DNA of 64,000 nucleotides from Bimastos eiseni (lineage: Eukaryota; Annelida; Clitellata; Crassiclitellata; Lumbricidae), in NCBI GenBank assembly GCA_959347315.1, contig OY365815.1, forward strand, positions 18,242,046-18,306,045, given 5' to 3'. Of the stretch, positions 1-12,057 are shown piece by piece (position 1 is the first letter of the stretch; every line of letters starts with the position of its first letter). Below the pieces are notes generated by a model that was not told where the DNA came from, did not search any database, and saw only the letters and a program-made list of their open reading frames with translations. Position numbers and translations under genes: made by a program.

Positions 1-384
1 TATGCTATCGCTAACACTTAAATCAGTTTGAACTTCAAGCAGCTGAACATTACCTTACTTAGACCACTTCGTCGAAAAACTTTCATTTGTTAAATTGTGT
101 GTTGCTCGATTTTATATATAAGGAAAACAAATTTCGATGGTAATTTTTATAATAATGAAATATAAACACAAATTTGGAGCATTAAAAACGAATAGAATTC
201 TCATAGAGCCTCGTAGTAGCGTAGGGGCCCCGCACAGGGACCGGAATTACTGTTGGACGACAACCTGATCATTTCCGAGTGTGAAAAGGTCAGTTAGAAT
301 TTCCTAGTGAAGATGCCTAATTGGGTTCGGACAAATAGAGATGAAGCAACGACAAATAGAGAGAGACGAAGAGATGTAGATCAC
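1..384. other. AT-rich flank, nothing recognised
   Basis: No open frame with coding character, repeat or RNA gene could be recognised in this stretch. Confidence 0.5.
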
Positions 385-595
385 CCACCTCTTCCTCCTT
401 CGGCTCCTCCTCCTCCTCCTGTTCCTCCTGTGGCATGACCCCAAAGGCCGTAGACAATCGAACACCAGAAACAAGCTAAGCTCCACCCTCCCCATCCTTC
501 TCCTCGCCTTCCTCCTCCTCCTCCTCCTCCTTCTCCAAATCTTCCTCCTTCTTTGCCTCCTCCTCTTCCCTCTCCCTCTCCTCCGTCGCAACTGA
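385..595. repeat. Imperfect (TCC/CTC)n polypyrimidine tract
   Basis: The plus strand is almost pure pyrimidine built of TCC/CTC triplets with short interruptions. The Arg/Gly-rich minus-strand open frames over it are translations of the repeat, not genes. Confidence 0.9.
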
Positions 596-692
596 GAATG
601 GTATCCACGTTGTACATCAGATACGAATGACCGTTGTGCATAGTATATACTCCTGCGAGGCAAGCCCCTCCTCGTCCTGCCTCTCGTTGCTT

Positions 693-716
693 AGCAGCAG
701 CAGCAGCAGCAGCAGC
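693..716. repeat. (AGC)n microsatellite
   Basis: Eight uninterrupted AGC units lie just upstream of the candidate signal-peptide exon. They would fall in its 5' UTR. Confidence 0.9.
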
Positions 717-721
717 CGAGG

Positions 722-1336
722 ATGAGACTGGAGCGGTGCCACATTGGAGTCCTTGCGGCCATCCTACTCCCTCTCCTCATGCCTTCTTCCGTCTTGCGTG
801 TGCAAACTGTGCATGGTAAGGGGGAGCACTCGCCCTTCTAAGATTACCCCCCGAAGTAATCATCCGAATTACCCAGACGACCGTTCGTTGACTTATTAAC
901 CTAATTCACGTTGTTTCAATGCAGCAGAAGACAGAACAGCTGAAGCAAGCGTCGAAGGCCGTCCAAGAGGATGACCATCTGGTGACCCCCGGGCAATCCA
1001 CTGACGCCCCACTTCTTCTGTGTCTATTGAAGACAGTGAAACGCACGTTGGCTCCATGCAGAAACGAAGACTAGTTGTCCTGTCCGTATCGTCCACTCGC
1101 CCGCAGCAGCATCAGAGGCATTCAGACCAATGGACGATGATGTCGCAGCTCCTACTCGCTCGTCCTTCGCCGCTCAACGTATGGAGTGGCACGCCGTCCG
1201 TCGACCGGTGTCGGTCCGTGAGTCTGGCTGTGCGGGCGGTCGAGGTCGCCAGAGCCATGCGCCTTGCAACTCAGGCGCCGCCGTTAGCAGTAATTCGGTG
1301 GTCGTCGCTGGAGGGCGTGGTGGAGGCGGTGGATGA
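722..1336 (+). CDS. Candidate two-exon secreted peptide precursor, unidentified
   Basis: Exon 1 (722-815) opens with an ATG that has A at -3. It encodes a signal-peptide-like start: basic MRLERCH, then a hydrophobic core rich in Leu/Ile/Ala. It ends at a good donor, G|GTAAGG, in phase 1. A strong pyrimidine tract ending in CGCAG precedes 1107, and splicing there in phase continues to a TGA at 1334-1336. The join gives 324 nt, or 107 residues. The predicted secreted part has a dibasic RR, two cysteines 12 residues apart and a Gly-rich C terminus that runs into the downstream GGA repeat. An alternative acceptor near 924 gives a shorter product that stops early. No family is recognised. The splice signals and signal peptide are seen in the sequence; the gene itself is inference. 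Confidence 0.33.
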
Positions 1337-1960
1337 AGAGGATTGGCGAGGAGGAGGAAGATAGTGGGAAGGAGGAAGAAGATAGTGGGGAGGAGGAGAA
1401 AGATAGTGGGGAAGAGGAGTTGGAGGAAGATAGTGGAGAGAAGGAGATAGTCCGTGGGGATGAGGAGGAAGATAGTTGGGAGGAGGAGTAGGAGGAAGAT
1501 AGTGGGAAAGGGAAACAGATAGTGCGGAGGAGGAGGAGTTGGAGGAAGATAGTGGGAAAGGGAAACAGATAGTGCGGAGGAGGATGAGTTGGAGGAAGAT
1601 AGTGGGAAAGGGAAACAGATAGTGGGGAGGAGGAGGAGTTGGAGGAAGATAGTGGGGAGGAGGAGAAAGATAGTAGAGATGAGGAGGAAGATAGTTGGAA
1701 GGAGGAAGAAGATAGTGGGAAGGGGGAAACAGATATTGGTGAGGAGGAGGAGTTGGAGGAGGAGGATGGGGAGGAGAAAGGCAGTGGGGCGGAGGAGTAG
1801 GAGTAGGATTAAGATAGTGGGGAGGAGGAAAAAGATAGTGGGGAGGAACAGAAGTTGGAGAAAGATAGTGGGGAGGAGGAGGAGATGTAGGAGGAAGACG
1901 GTGGGAAGGAGTAGGAATAGGAAGAGTAAAGGCAGAGGTTAGACTATAGCATGAAGAGGA
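1337..1960. repeat. Polypurine minisatellite, GGAGGAGGAAGATAGTGG-like units
   Basis: Variable 15-24 bp units combine GGAGGA with AAGATAGTGGG. A block containing GGGAAACAGATAGTG is repeated at least three times around 1500-1640. The plus strand is nearly pyrimidine-free. The Pro/Ser/Tyr-rich minus-strand frame across it (1271-2056) is a translation of the repeat. Confidence 0.9.
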
Positions 1961-2127
1961 CGAGAAGAGGAAGAAAAGAAAGAGAAAAGAAAGAAGAGGA
2001 AGAGGAGGAGATAAAACACGGGAAGATAATGAGTCAAAGAGGGAGCAGAGAAACAAGTATGACAGAGAAATATATGCAGAGAGAAAAACAGACGCACAGA
2101 TAGACGGAAGAGAGGCTGAGAAAGATA

Positions 2128-2132
2128 TAGAC

Positions 2133-2167
<35 letters not shown>

Positions 2168-2567
2168 AGATGGATGGATGGATGGATGGATGGATGGATG
2201 GATGGATGGATGGATGGATGGATGGATGGATGGATGGATGGATGGATGGACGGATGGACGGATGGACGGATGGACGGATGGACGGATGGACGGATGGACG
2301 GATGGACGGATGGACGGATGGACGGAAGGACGGATGGACGGATGGACGGATGGACGGACGGACGGACGGACGGACGGACGGATGGACGGATGGACGGATG
2401 GACGGATGGACGGATGGACGGACGGACGGACGGACGGACGGATGGACGGATGGACGGATGGACGGATGGACGGATGGACGGATGGATGGATGGATGGACG
2501 GACGGATGGACGGATGGACGGATGGACGGATGGACGGATGGATGGATGGATGGACGGACGGATGGAC

Positions 2568-2601
<34 letters not shown>

Positions 2602-2606
2602 ATGGA
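2128..2606. repeat. GATA, then GATG/GACG tetranucleotide satellite
   Basis: A short (GATA)n run passes into uninterrupted GATG units. These become alternating GATG and GACG with pure GACG blocks, and the array closes with GATG. Six long frames translate it as MDGW/TDGR or HPSI/RPSV repeats and are artefacts. Confidence 0.97.
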
Positions 2607-3216
2607 AAGACAAAGACACACAGACAGACATTGAGCTATGATGAATATAAATGATTGGCGGTGGAGAACTAGAAGACTGGTTTCTTTCGAGCGGTAACGA
2701 TATTGGAGTTGGAAAACATGAGACAGACGGCTACAGGTGATGGTTTGGAAGATGCTGCTGTTGCTGCTGATGATGATGATGGTGGTGGTGATGAAGATGC
2801 TTACAACATCCTCCATGCGCTGCTCGTCGCCGTCTTCCGCAGAAGATAAGACTTATTTGTTTTTGACTGTCGCAGTATAGCCATCCTCTCCAACATCTAC
2901 TAAACCAACGGCAAATAGATTAAGCACAAAGACGAGAACAAAAACAATAATAACAACAATATAATCAAGAACAAGAAAAAGCAATAACCATGACAAAAAC
3001 AGCGGCAATAATATCTCAATGTTTATCTATACACCTTGCTAAGGTTTTGTTCGTTGCAAAGGGATCACTCTATCTTCAGTAAGTAACAATTCCCATCACT
3101 AATTGTTTTGGCTAGTGACCGAACATTGCATTCACTTATCCTTACTGTCTATTATCAATTCGCTTTAACTTGAATTTTACATAAACAACAACTACTAATA
3201 CTGCTGTTCTGCTGAT

Positions 3217-3277
3217 CTTAATAATAATAATAATAATTATACTAATAACAATAACAGTAATAGTAGTAGTAGTAGTA

Positions 3278-3310
<33 letters not shown>

Positions 3311-3412
3311 TTGATAATAATAATAATAATCATAATAATAATTATAATAATAAATTGCTGATGACAGCAACAACGACAGCGATAACTATGCACAACGATG
3401 ATGATGATGCGA
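3217..3412. repeat. (AAT)n/(AGT)n/(GAT)n triplet microsatellite cluster
   Basis: Runs of AAT interrupted by AGT and CAT are followed by a short GAT run. The poly-Ile minus-strand frame is spurious. Confidence 0.92.
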
Positions 3413-3837
3413 ATATTAATATTAAAAGTAATATAATTCAGAAAACGTCGAACTAGAGGTCATTCTGATATAAGATCAGTCTGCTCCGAGATATCGTCCC
3501 TGAATCATGAATTGACAGCAACAGAGATATAGAACATGAGGATAGAGAGCTACGACGGACGGACGAAGCAGGCAAAACAGACGAACTAGGAAGGGATGAC
3601 ATTTTCCATTCTTACGGCGTCTGTGTGTGTGTGTGTAGGTGTGTGTTTCATGACGGCGGGTGTTTCCCCATCGTCGCCGTCGTTCCTGACCGGATGTGGT
3701 AGTTCCTCATTGGATTGACCAATCGATCTGTTTGATTTCTGGTGGCCAGATATGTAATCAATACAAATCACAGACTGTGGCACCGCACTTGTAAAATCAC
3801 TCGACCTATCACTTTGATCCTGCCTCGTATTCATCTA

Positions 3838-4019
3838 CTTCTGCTCTTGCTCTCGCTCTCTCTCTCTCTCGCTCGCTCTCTCTCGCTCTCTCGCTCTCTC
3901 GCTCTCTCATTCTCTCTCTCTCTTTCTCTCTCTCTCTCTTTCGCTCTCTCTCTCTCTCTCTCGTTCTCTCTCTCTCTCTCTCTCTCGTTCTTCTCTCTCT
4001 CGTTCTCTCTTTCTCTCTC

Positions 4020-4069
<50 letters not shown>

Positions 4070-4095
4070 GTTCTCTCTCTCCCACTCATTCACTT
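3838..4095. repeat. (TC)n microsatellite with TTCTC/GCTC interruptions
   Basis: About 250 bp of TC dinucleotides. The Ser/Leu and Arg/Glu frames over it are spurious. Confidence 0.95.
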
Positions 4096-4974
4096 ACTCA
4101 CACTCACTCACTCTCGAGCTCTCACATTTAAATACATATATGGAGATATATATTGTCTACATATACACCTACTTGAATACATTATAGCACCAGAATACTG
4201 TGCTTCAAAAATTCAGATATACAATGTACATGCATATACATATAAATAATGTTGTAATATAAATATGTTGCAATATAAATTTTTAGTAATATTTATTAAT
4301 ATATATATATATATCCAAATGCATGGTCATTCGTATATGGCGTTTGAATATTGTGGAAGTGATTCGTCGTTCCCGTTGACTGGATTCTGTTCGGTATTTG
4401 TTTCATCGTCATTTGGCAGCCAAGGCCACTGGACCGTGACTCCTCCCTCCGTTTCTCCCATCTCCTCTCCGTGCAGTATATCCCTCTGTCCGCCTCCCTA
4501 CCTTTCGAAAGAGCGACGGGTAACACCGATGACCATGGCCTCTGATCCTGATCGACGCTGAAGACCTTGCCCCAGGAAATTAGATGATGTGCCTTCTCAC
4601 CCTCTATTCATCGTCATATATATATATATATATATATCCCTCTCTCTCTCTTTCTCTCTTCTCTCTCCAGACTCCGCTGTCCCTCCTTCTTCCCATCCTT
4701 TCCACTTCCTTTACCAAAATCATCCCCATCGAAGCTTTATCCGGAAGAGAGGCATCGAAGATATGGCTCAAATGGTCAAAAGTCGCTGATCTCTGGACCA
4801 AACGGATCTCGTTTGTAATGTAATCTGAATATTCACATAGCGCCATTTCGCTGTAGAATGGCGCTTTCCTCCCTTCCCTCAATTCCTCCATAGCCTCCTT
4901 TCCTCAACTCACTCATTCCTTCGCCAGCTTCATCCTTCTTTCCTCCACTCTGCCTTTCCCCGACATCAACGAAG

Positions 4975-5105
4975 CATTTTCGTCATTCTTTCGCCATTCT
5001 CTGCGTCGTACTTTACGGCATTCTCTACGTCATTCCCTGCGTCATTTACTGCGTCATTTTCTGCGTCATTCTTTGCGTCACTCTCTGCATCATTCTCTAC
5101 ATGAC
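4975..5105. repeat. 12-bp minisatellite, consensus TGCGTCATTCTC
   Basis: About ten diverged 12-bp units lie in tandem. On the minus strand they translate as repeats of N-D-A-E; this frame has no splice or homology support. Confidence 0.85.
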
Positions 5106-5354
5106 GGTCGATCTTAGACGAATTGTCTCTTAGACCGAGCTTAAACTTAGACAAACCATTTTGACAAATGAGACGGAGCTCCAGACAAAGAATACTTCCA
5201 AATATGCGCCAAAGCCTGCATAATCGATATTGCCATCAGCGTTATCATCAGAACCACATTCATCAGTCAGTAAGTAAGTAAACCAACCGCACGATCTAAA
5301 TGTCCAGTCAGGCAAACAGCATTCTAATGATAAATGTTTAGGTGCCGCACTATA

Positions 5355-5570
5355 CATAAATTCATGATCACATTCGTCATCATCGTTATCTGCGTCATCA
5401 TCATCTCCATCATGGAAACCACCATCGTCACAATCATCACCAATAGTGGCTACTCCACCATGGCACTACCCCATCACTGCCATCACCCCACCAGCATCGC
5501 CATCATCATCGTCATCATCATCGTCGTCATCATCGTCGTCATAATCATCCCCACCATCGTCATCACTATC
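5355..5570. repeat. (ATC)n/(GTC)n triplet-rich tract
   Basis: Dense CATCATCATCGTC-type triplets give an Ile/Val-rich plus frame of no coding value. Confidence 0.85.
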
Positions 5571-5599
5571 TTGTCATCAGACAATCACGTGGGCGTTGT

Positions 5600-6540
5600 C
5601 TTTGTTTTCTACGTCTGTGCGAGAGTCAAGCAATGGAGACATTGTAGCTGTTCTTAATGCGCCAATATCATTTGATGACCAGCATCGCTTAGTCTGTCGC
5701 GAAGGGTCACTTGAAAGGTTTCTGTGAAAGTGATGACGTACAAACATGCGCATACATTGATTTTACATACATTGGCCATACGTGTATGTACTTGCCACAC
5801 GTGGATGCATACATTGGTCATACACACATACATTTGCATGCAAGCCTTCACAAATTGTTCATAATTATATACCGCCATTCATAGGGTACACTGCGGCGGT
5901 TCGCCAAACCAGATCCCGCGTCAGTTGTCAATAACTTGTATGTCTATAAGTTGTATAATGAATCAACACATGCAATGAATGGCGCTTATTCCAATTATTT
6001 TCTTCGTTCCATCTCTATTATAATAAAAAGCGTTGGCAAAATCTATCCACTGAACAGAACGATTCGATGTACCCTCTTCATCAAAACTCTTTGCATCGTG
6101 TAAGCATTGCGTTGCTTGAGATTATCTACGCCTTTTGTTTAGAGCTTACAGTATCTTTAGCTGAATTTATTTATCTTATGCGATAAGGGTTTACTGTAGC
6201 ATTGTCTGTGCTGTATGTTCTGAGAAAGCTCGTTTTTGATTGGACACTGGAGATCCAACAGTATAAAATAGTGCGGTATATCAAGACAATTTAAAAATGT
6301 TTGACTACTTCTACAATCTGTTTGCTATATTCGTGAACATTATTACTGTCTTCGTCATTATGTGGAATATTTTGCGTGGAGTGGTTGGAGTCTAACTAAT
6401 TCAGGCAGAAAGGACTTCGGATGGATTGAAGCGAACAGTAGGCAAGTTACAGGTTTTGTAACTAAACATTGTGGTAAGACATTTATATAGCGCCAACGTT
6501 AGAAGCTAATAAAAGGTGCTCACTACTTTTGCCCTTAATG
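5600..6540. other. Non-coding stretch, no gene recognised
   Basis: Mixed-composition DNA without recognisable exons. A TATATAGCGCC segment near 6484 is the reverse complement of the retroelement tail motif GGCGCTATATA seen elsewhere in the window. Confidence 0.45.
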
Positions 6541-6552
6541 ATAGGCTGCCAA

Positions 6553-6600
6553 AGGTCATCAGCCAAAGGTCATCAGCCAAAGGTCATCAGCCACAGGTCA
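6553..6600 (+). repeat. Four AGGTCA half-sites in a 14-bp tandem array
   Basis: AGGTCA occurs at 6553, 6567, 6581 and 6595, an exact 14-bp period. Three of the four are preceded by AA or CA, as in nuclear-receptor half-sites. The array may equally be a plain minisatellite. Confidence 0.6.
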
Positions 6601-7033
6601 TCAGCGACGATGAGTTCGCCAATTAGCACACGATGTTGAGATGATTTTAAATCGTAGTCGTTATCGTAAACAACAAATTTCAAAAGCGCTACTCTAAAAC
6701 TAAGCATAGAGCATCAGTGTATTCACGAGCGCTGTTGTCCAGAGGTCGATGCCCATGGGATGTCCGAGTCTGGTTGCCAGATAGACTAGAGACAGACAGA
6801 ACAGCCTAAAAATGCAAAATGGGCACACTCTCACACGTAGAGCCTTATAAACTGATTTCCAACCTTGCTCTGATAGTCGTTATTGCAATTAGTAACTTCT
6901 ATTGCGCCGATATTAAATGCACAAGGCATCAACCAATGGCGCAGCTGAATCAAGTCATATTCAGGTGATTGTCAACAAGAATGTCCAATCGACCCTTCGC
7001 TTAGGGTTTTTGAGCTCGTGGCGTCGACGATGA

Positions 7034-7046
7034 TGACCTTTGACCG
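7034..7046 (-). promoter_or_regulatory. DR1-like nuclear receptor site
   Basis: The minus strand reads CGGTCAAAGGTCA, one base off the DR1 consensus AGGTCAAAGGTCA bound by HNF4/RXR-type receptors. It lies about 430 bp from the AGGTCA array. Function is inferred from the motif only. Confidence 0.3.
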
Positions 7047-7334
7047 AAGGGGCTAATAAAACGATGTCATAGTGTTGTCAGCGATGACAAAGCCTTCGTC
7101 GGGCTGTCAGCAGAATTGAAGGACCGTTACAGCTGAGACTAAAGAACAGCGAGCGGCTGAATTATAAGCGCAGTCTTTCTTAGCTAAGCACAGATCAGAA
7201 GGAAACGACGCTGTTCTTAGTCAACTCCTCCCCCTGTCGGCATTCTTAGCTAATGGCCAGCGGCACTTGATGCCCTCTTTTCTGCCAATCAACGGACTCT
7301 CGTCAGACGATGCAAGGGCAGGAGGATGAAGAGG

Positions 7335-7550
7335 GAGCTTATGATGAGGTGGATGAAGAAAGAGAGTGAAGAAGAGAGGGAAAGGAGGAAGGGTAGGGAG
7401 GGGAAGATATGAGGAAAGGGAGCAAAGAAGTAAAGAAGACGAAGGGCAAGGAGGAGTAGGACACAGAAGGAGAAGGAAGATAAGAGGACGAGGGAGAGAG
7501 AGGATAAAGAGGAGGAGGAGGAGGAGGAAGAGCGAGCAAATGAGGTTGGT
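7335..7550. repeat. Polypurine (GGA/GAA) tract
   Basis: The plus strand is almost all A/G. The Pro/Leu/Ser minus frame is spurious. Confidence 0.88.
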
Positions 7551-8199
7551 GATTAGATGGAATCGTGGCGATCGATCTTGCTCATTATCCATGAGATTGC
7601 GGTTGCTGATGTTGATTACGCTGTTCAAGATGGCACATGACGACGCAACCACAGAAGAACAGTCACTCGAAGTCTGCAGATAGCATTCATCCTCTCTCTC
7701 TCGAGGTTTGTTCCTGTCCTTCTGTGTGCGTGTATGTGTGTGTAGGTGTTTGTATAGGTGTGTATTGTCTGTCTTCGTGTAGGTCCATAAAATGTCTTTC
7801 TGCCTCTATCTGTGCTATTCTTTTTGCTGGTTGTTCAAGCTGTTCTTTCTCTCTGTAGATACTATTCGTGGCAAGTTCTATCACCTATGACCTATGACTA
7901 CTAGGACGATATATCATCCTTGCAGGCTTTGATATAGCGCTTGTTATCCTGTTAACGATATTTCAGCCTAGTGTAAATGATATTCACGGATCAATAATAT
8001 TCAACGTAATGAAGTCTTCAGCTAAGAGTTAAAGAATAAAATAAGATGTCGATCTCAAAAGAAGTGCATAATGGTCAGTACTGTAACAGCGCCCTCTAGC
8101 AACACAAATAGAATCAAACTTTGTCTGACGGAAGGTTTACAACTCGTCTTTTGGAATCACAATGCGATGCGTAAAAATGATCACTATGGTAATTAGGCA

Positions 8200-8310
8200 C
8201 AACAACCACCACTACCACCACCACCACCACTACCACCACCGCCACCACCGCCACGACCACTACTACCACCACCAAACCGCCACCATCACCACTTCCACCA
8301 TGTCCACCAA
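8200..8310. repeat. (CCA)n microsatellite
   Basis: CCA triplets with CTA and CGA variants. The poly-Val and poly-His frames are spurious. Confidence 0.9.
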
Positions 8311-8399
8311 TTCCGCCGCCACTACTACTCAATACAACTGCCTAGAATTACCAACAAACCCACCCCTAGTTTCGGGTCGCTAATCCATCACCAGCCACC

Positions 8400-9640
8400 T
8401 AGCATCACGCCTCTGCGAAACGGTCTCACGATGATGACGACGACTATGATAAATATGACAAAGATATTGACTAGGACTTGACGTCATGGCCAGGGTTTGT
8501 CTGTTTGTATCTCTGCGTGTCCCTGTCTACGACGTGTCCGACATGAATTTCGTTTTTTTACCGTCAGTGTGCATGCGTGCGTGCGAGTGAGGTTTTAACA
8601 GACACAGAGAACTGCAAAGAGTCCAAAGACAGATAGACAGGCATATGGAGAGACGTGCATACAGACATACAGACAGAGACAAAGGAAGGGTATGGGGTGG
8701 GTGTGAGTCTGAGGCACCGTATGCATCATTTCAGACGCCGATGGAATGTGTATTACATTTTTATGTAGTCATCGTTTCCCAGATTATTACCTTGTTCATC
8801 TTTTATAGAGAGCCTAGGACCCCGCCACACGCGCGCACTCGCCAATGCAATGACACACCAACTGGCGGACGTTGCATTAATATTGCGCCGACGATACGAC
8901 GATGGCACCGGATCCCCATGCAGGCGATCAGTTTACCCTCCTCAGTTTGTAATACGAAGGTCAGGTTTCGGTTCATATCTTATTGCTCCCGTTGGCTATT
9001 TCCAACCGCTGAGAATGAGGCAGGGTGCTTGACGCTTCACGCATACAAACCATGACAAGGACACGCATTTAAACGGTACTCACCGATAATAATACACGGA
9101 TACGTGGACAACATCTATTAACGCTCGATTGATTGTTACACGTCGCTTCTCGCGTGAATCAAAAATCGTTCCGATGCGTTTAGGCATCGTCTCATTATCT
9201 TCGTAATCTTAATCGTGATCGTAATCTTCAATCCCTTTGCGATGGATATTCAACTCACAGAATATTAATCTAATCTATGCATCCTGTTCTGATTTTGTTT
9301 CTTTACGAGGGTCGTCCATTGGATTGTGATATTGATTTAATATGATGTCGTTTGAGTCAAATTGAATGGGGCGGATGCTTATATCGATGACGTAGTCATA
9401 GAAGTCACTATTTTGCATTTTATCATTATCAATATTTTAACTAAGATGTTTTGTCGTAACTTTTTATTACTGATGCCCCATTGTGCGCTTGCAAATGATG
9501 TATGAAGGGCGATACTAGTCTTGCCAACTTACCAATCAAGACATGACGTAGCATTATAAGTATATGCAATCACCAATGAGCAACAAAATAACGGATAAAG
9601 AGGAAGAAAAATTTGAGGATTGGGAGTAGGCGTCTAGAGG
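8400..9640. other. Non-coding stretch, no gene recognised
   Basis: Unique DNA with short TC/CA-rich patches. The 136-residue plus frame at 8645-9055 has no splice sites, domain or composition that supports it as coding. Confidence 0.4.
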
Positions 9641-9649
9641 AATGGTAGC

Positions 9650-10100
9650 AGGAGGAAGCGAATTAAAACGGGGTGTTTTAAGAAGAGAAAAACGAGAAGG
9701 AGTGAAAAAGACGAGTATGAGTAGTAAGGTTAATAGGATGAATGATAGGAGGTTGAACAGCAGTAGGAGGGGGGGTGATAAACAGAGGAGCTGAAGTGGG
9801 ACAAGGAATTCGAGGAGGAGGAGGAGGGAGAGGAGGAAGAGCATTTAAAAGGGCGGTTGCAAGAAGTAGGGAAGGTAGAGACGAAAACAGAGAAGAAGGA
9901 GGTGTTGGAAGTGGAAGAACAAAAAGAGGAGGAGGAATAGAAGGAGCAGGAGTATAGGGCTGTAGCAAGCAGTGGGTGAAGCGGAGGGAAAGCAGACGAA
10001 GAGGAGAACTAGGAAGAAGAATGAGAGCAGAAGGACAGAGGCAGAGGAGAAGGAGGAGGCAGAATGAGTAGGAGGATGGAGAAGAGGAAGAGGAGGAGAG
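9650..10100. repeat. Polypurine (GGA/GAA)n tract
   Basis: About 450 bp of purine-rich plus strand dominated by GGAGGA and GAAGAA units. Confidence 0.88.
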
Positions 10101-10379
10101 GAGGAGAAGTTTGCGATTGATTGTTATTGGAAAAACCAATTTGCTTCAAGCGACGAAGACCGAAGCGAACGGGAGAAGCCAACGATGCAACATCACCTCA
10201 ACCACCATCAGCATCCTGACAAGTCTCAGCAGCAGAGGCAGCAGAAGTAGTAGCAACATCAGCCGTCCATCCGTATCAATGGATGGCATCAGTTCCGAGT
10301 ATACAGAAGATGATCCGAAGAGCAGCCCCTTGCGGACGCATAACAACACAGAGGGCGTCTAATTAGTCCCTGGCACCAA

Positions 10380-10680
10380 ATACATACATACATATATACA
10401 TATGTGTATATCTATCTTATATATCAAACACTCATGCATATATAATATCTAATGTATATTATACAAACTGTTTCCAGATATAGATAATATATCATAGATA
10501 TCTGTATGTATCATGTATATATATACATAAATACACTATATAATGCATATATATAATCATTTACATGTTCAGGTTTGTATAAACATCTATGTCGGAAAAT
10601 GTATATCAGTACATAGAGATCAATATATTAAAATGATGATCATATATATATATATATAGTTATCATATCCAAATGCCTAT
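10380..10680. repeat. ATAT/CATA-rich low-complexity DNA
   Basis: Alternating A/T with ATATATC and TACATA motifs; no coding content. Confidence 0.85.
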
Positions 10681-10722
10681 ATCTAAGCACCCGGTGCATA
10701 TGATATAATTCATATTTTCCAG

Positions 10723-10981
10723 ATATTGGATATCTGGCATCTTGACTGAGGGCGGCGTTTACAACCGGGAACAGCATAAAGTGGAGACGGAGAAGGAGGA
10801 GGAAAAGGAGAAAGAGGAAGAGACGGAGTATACCTATCTTTTGTTTAATGTCAACTCATCCATGGCCTCACCTGCTCACAATACGCAGCATCCGTCACAG
10901 AAAGACTTGACCCTGATCGGAAGTCAGGAAGCAGCAGCAGCAGTTGCTGGTGACGATAGCAATACCCAGACTGAGTATTGA
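10723..10981 (+). CDS. Possible terminal exon, unidentified
   Basis: A pyrimidine tract ending TTTTCCAG precedes 10723. In the one frame that stays open, the exon encodes about 85 residues to a TGA at 10979-10981. The middle is a Glu/Lys run from a purine repeat; the end is Ser/Gln/Thr-rich and finishes in TQTEY. No upstream partner exon was found, so this may be chance. Confidence 0.2.
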
Positions 10982-10999
10982 TGATGAAGATGCCTGTAT

Positions 11000-12057
11000 T
11001 TTATTTGCTGTTTTCATATCTTCTTTCGTCTCTTGATTTATGATCTGATGAATTCCAGAGGATGACATTCTTTAGACGATGACACAGTCATATTTCAAAT
11101 CCGTCATTCTTTCCAAACGCATGCAATTTGTTGACTCAGCTTGAAAGGCGCTATATAAAAAGCAACAGAGTTTGAGATAGCATTCCTGAGGCAGGTGTGT
11201 AGGAGACATTCTTCGATAGCCGTTTGGGATGATGACCTTTAGTACAATAGTGTCTTCTAGACAAAACGAACTATAGTTTGAAGAGGCACGAAGGCGCTAC
11301 ACAACTGAATGAATATGACTGACTGATGTGCGATTCAGTGAGTAAGTAAAGAAGGGTTGAACGACTGACTGATCAATCAATCAGTCAATCAACCAACCAA
11401 TCAATTAATTAATTAATCAATCAATCGATTATCGATCGTCAGTAAGTCAAGCAGGCATTTAAGCATAGATTGAGCGTAAGGTGCATGACGTATTGCTAAC
11501 GTGTATAATCCCTCAATATGCAAAATGGTTGGAGTGGAGGCGTTCGTGGCACCCAGCGAGCGATCAATTCAAATCCGTAAAACAGTCGACTTTCTGGCCT
11601 CCATCTCTCTGATCTACCCAGACTGAGTGGCGCCTTCCCATCGAGCGTTGAATAATACGGCGCTATATAAATGCGCCACTGCTGAGGTCGAAATAACATG
11701 CCCAGCGACATCTGACGATCAGCAGCAATAATCGAAGCGGGAGAATCGTATTTTACGTAGCGCCAAGTTACGTATAAATAGAGCACGTGTATGTGTGTCT
11801 TTGTATGTGTGTGCTTTTGTATGTGCTTGTGTGTTTGCGTGGGTGTCTCCTTTTACTCTGTTTGTCATTTTCGATAGTCTCCGTATCCTCCTAAGCTGCC
11901 ACCCAAGTTGTAGCCGTCATGTCCTGATAAACAGTAGTAATTCCCTCGTTGTTTCTTGCTTCCGATTCGATTTTCTGGAGGGACCACCTGTGAGCGTTTC
12001 TCTGAAACTAAATTATTGTCTGCACTTCCGCCGATGTTTGGTCCAATATAGACTATG
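11000..12057. other. Intergenic, with retroelement-tail fragments
   Basis: GGCGCTATATAAA-type tails occur near 11151 and 11657, and an (AATC)n patch lies near 11390-11430. No gene is recognised. Confidence 0.45.

Noticed and set aside
1271..2816. Long Pro-rich and HPSIRPSV or MDGWTDGR open frames
   Set aside because: They are translations of the polypurine minisatellite and the GATG/GACG satellite in several frames at once; no splice sites and no non-repeat sequence.
3809..4131. RERE and SLSL open frames
   Set aside because: Pure (TC)n microsatellite read in each frame.
4966..5154. Minus-strand frame with N-D-A-E repeats
   Set aside because: Produced by a 12-bp minisatellite; no other support.
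10111..10362. Plus-strand frame ending in a Ser/Asp-rich stretch
   Set aside because: Built on AGC and CAT triplet runs; its upstream region is a polypurine repeat and no partner exon was found.
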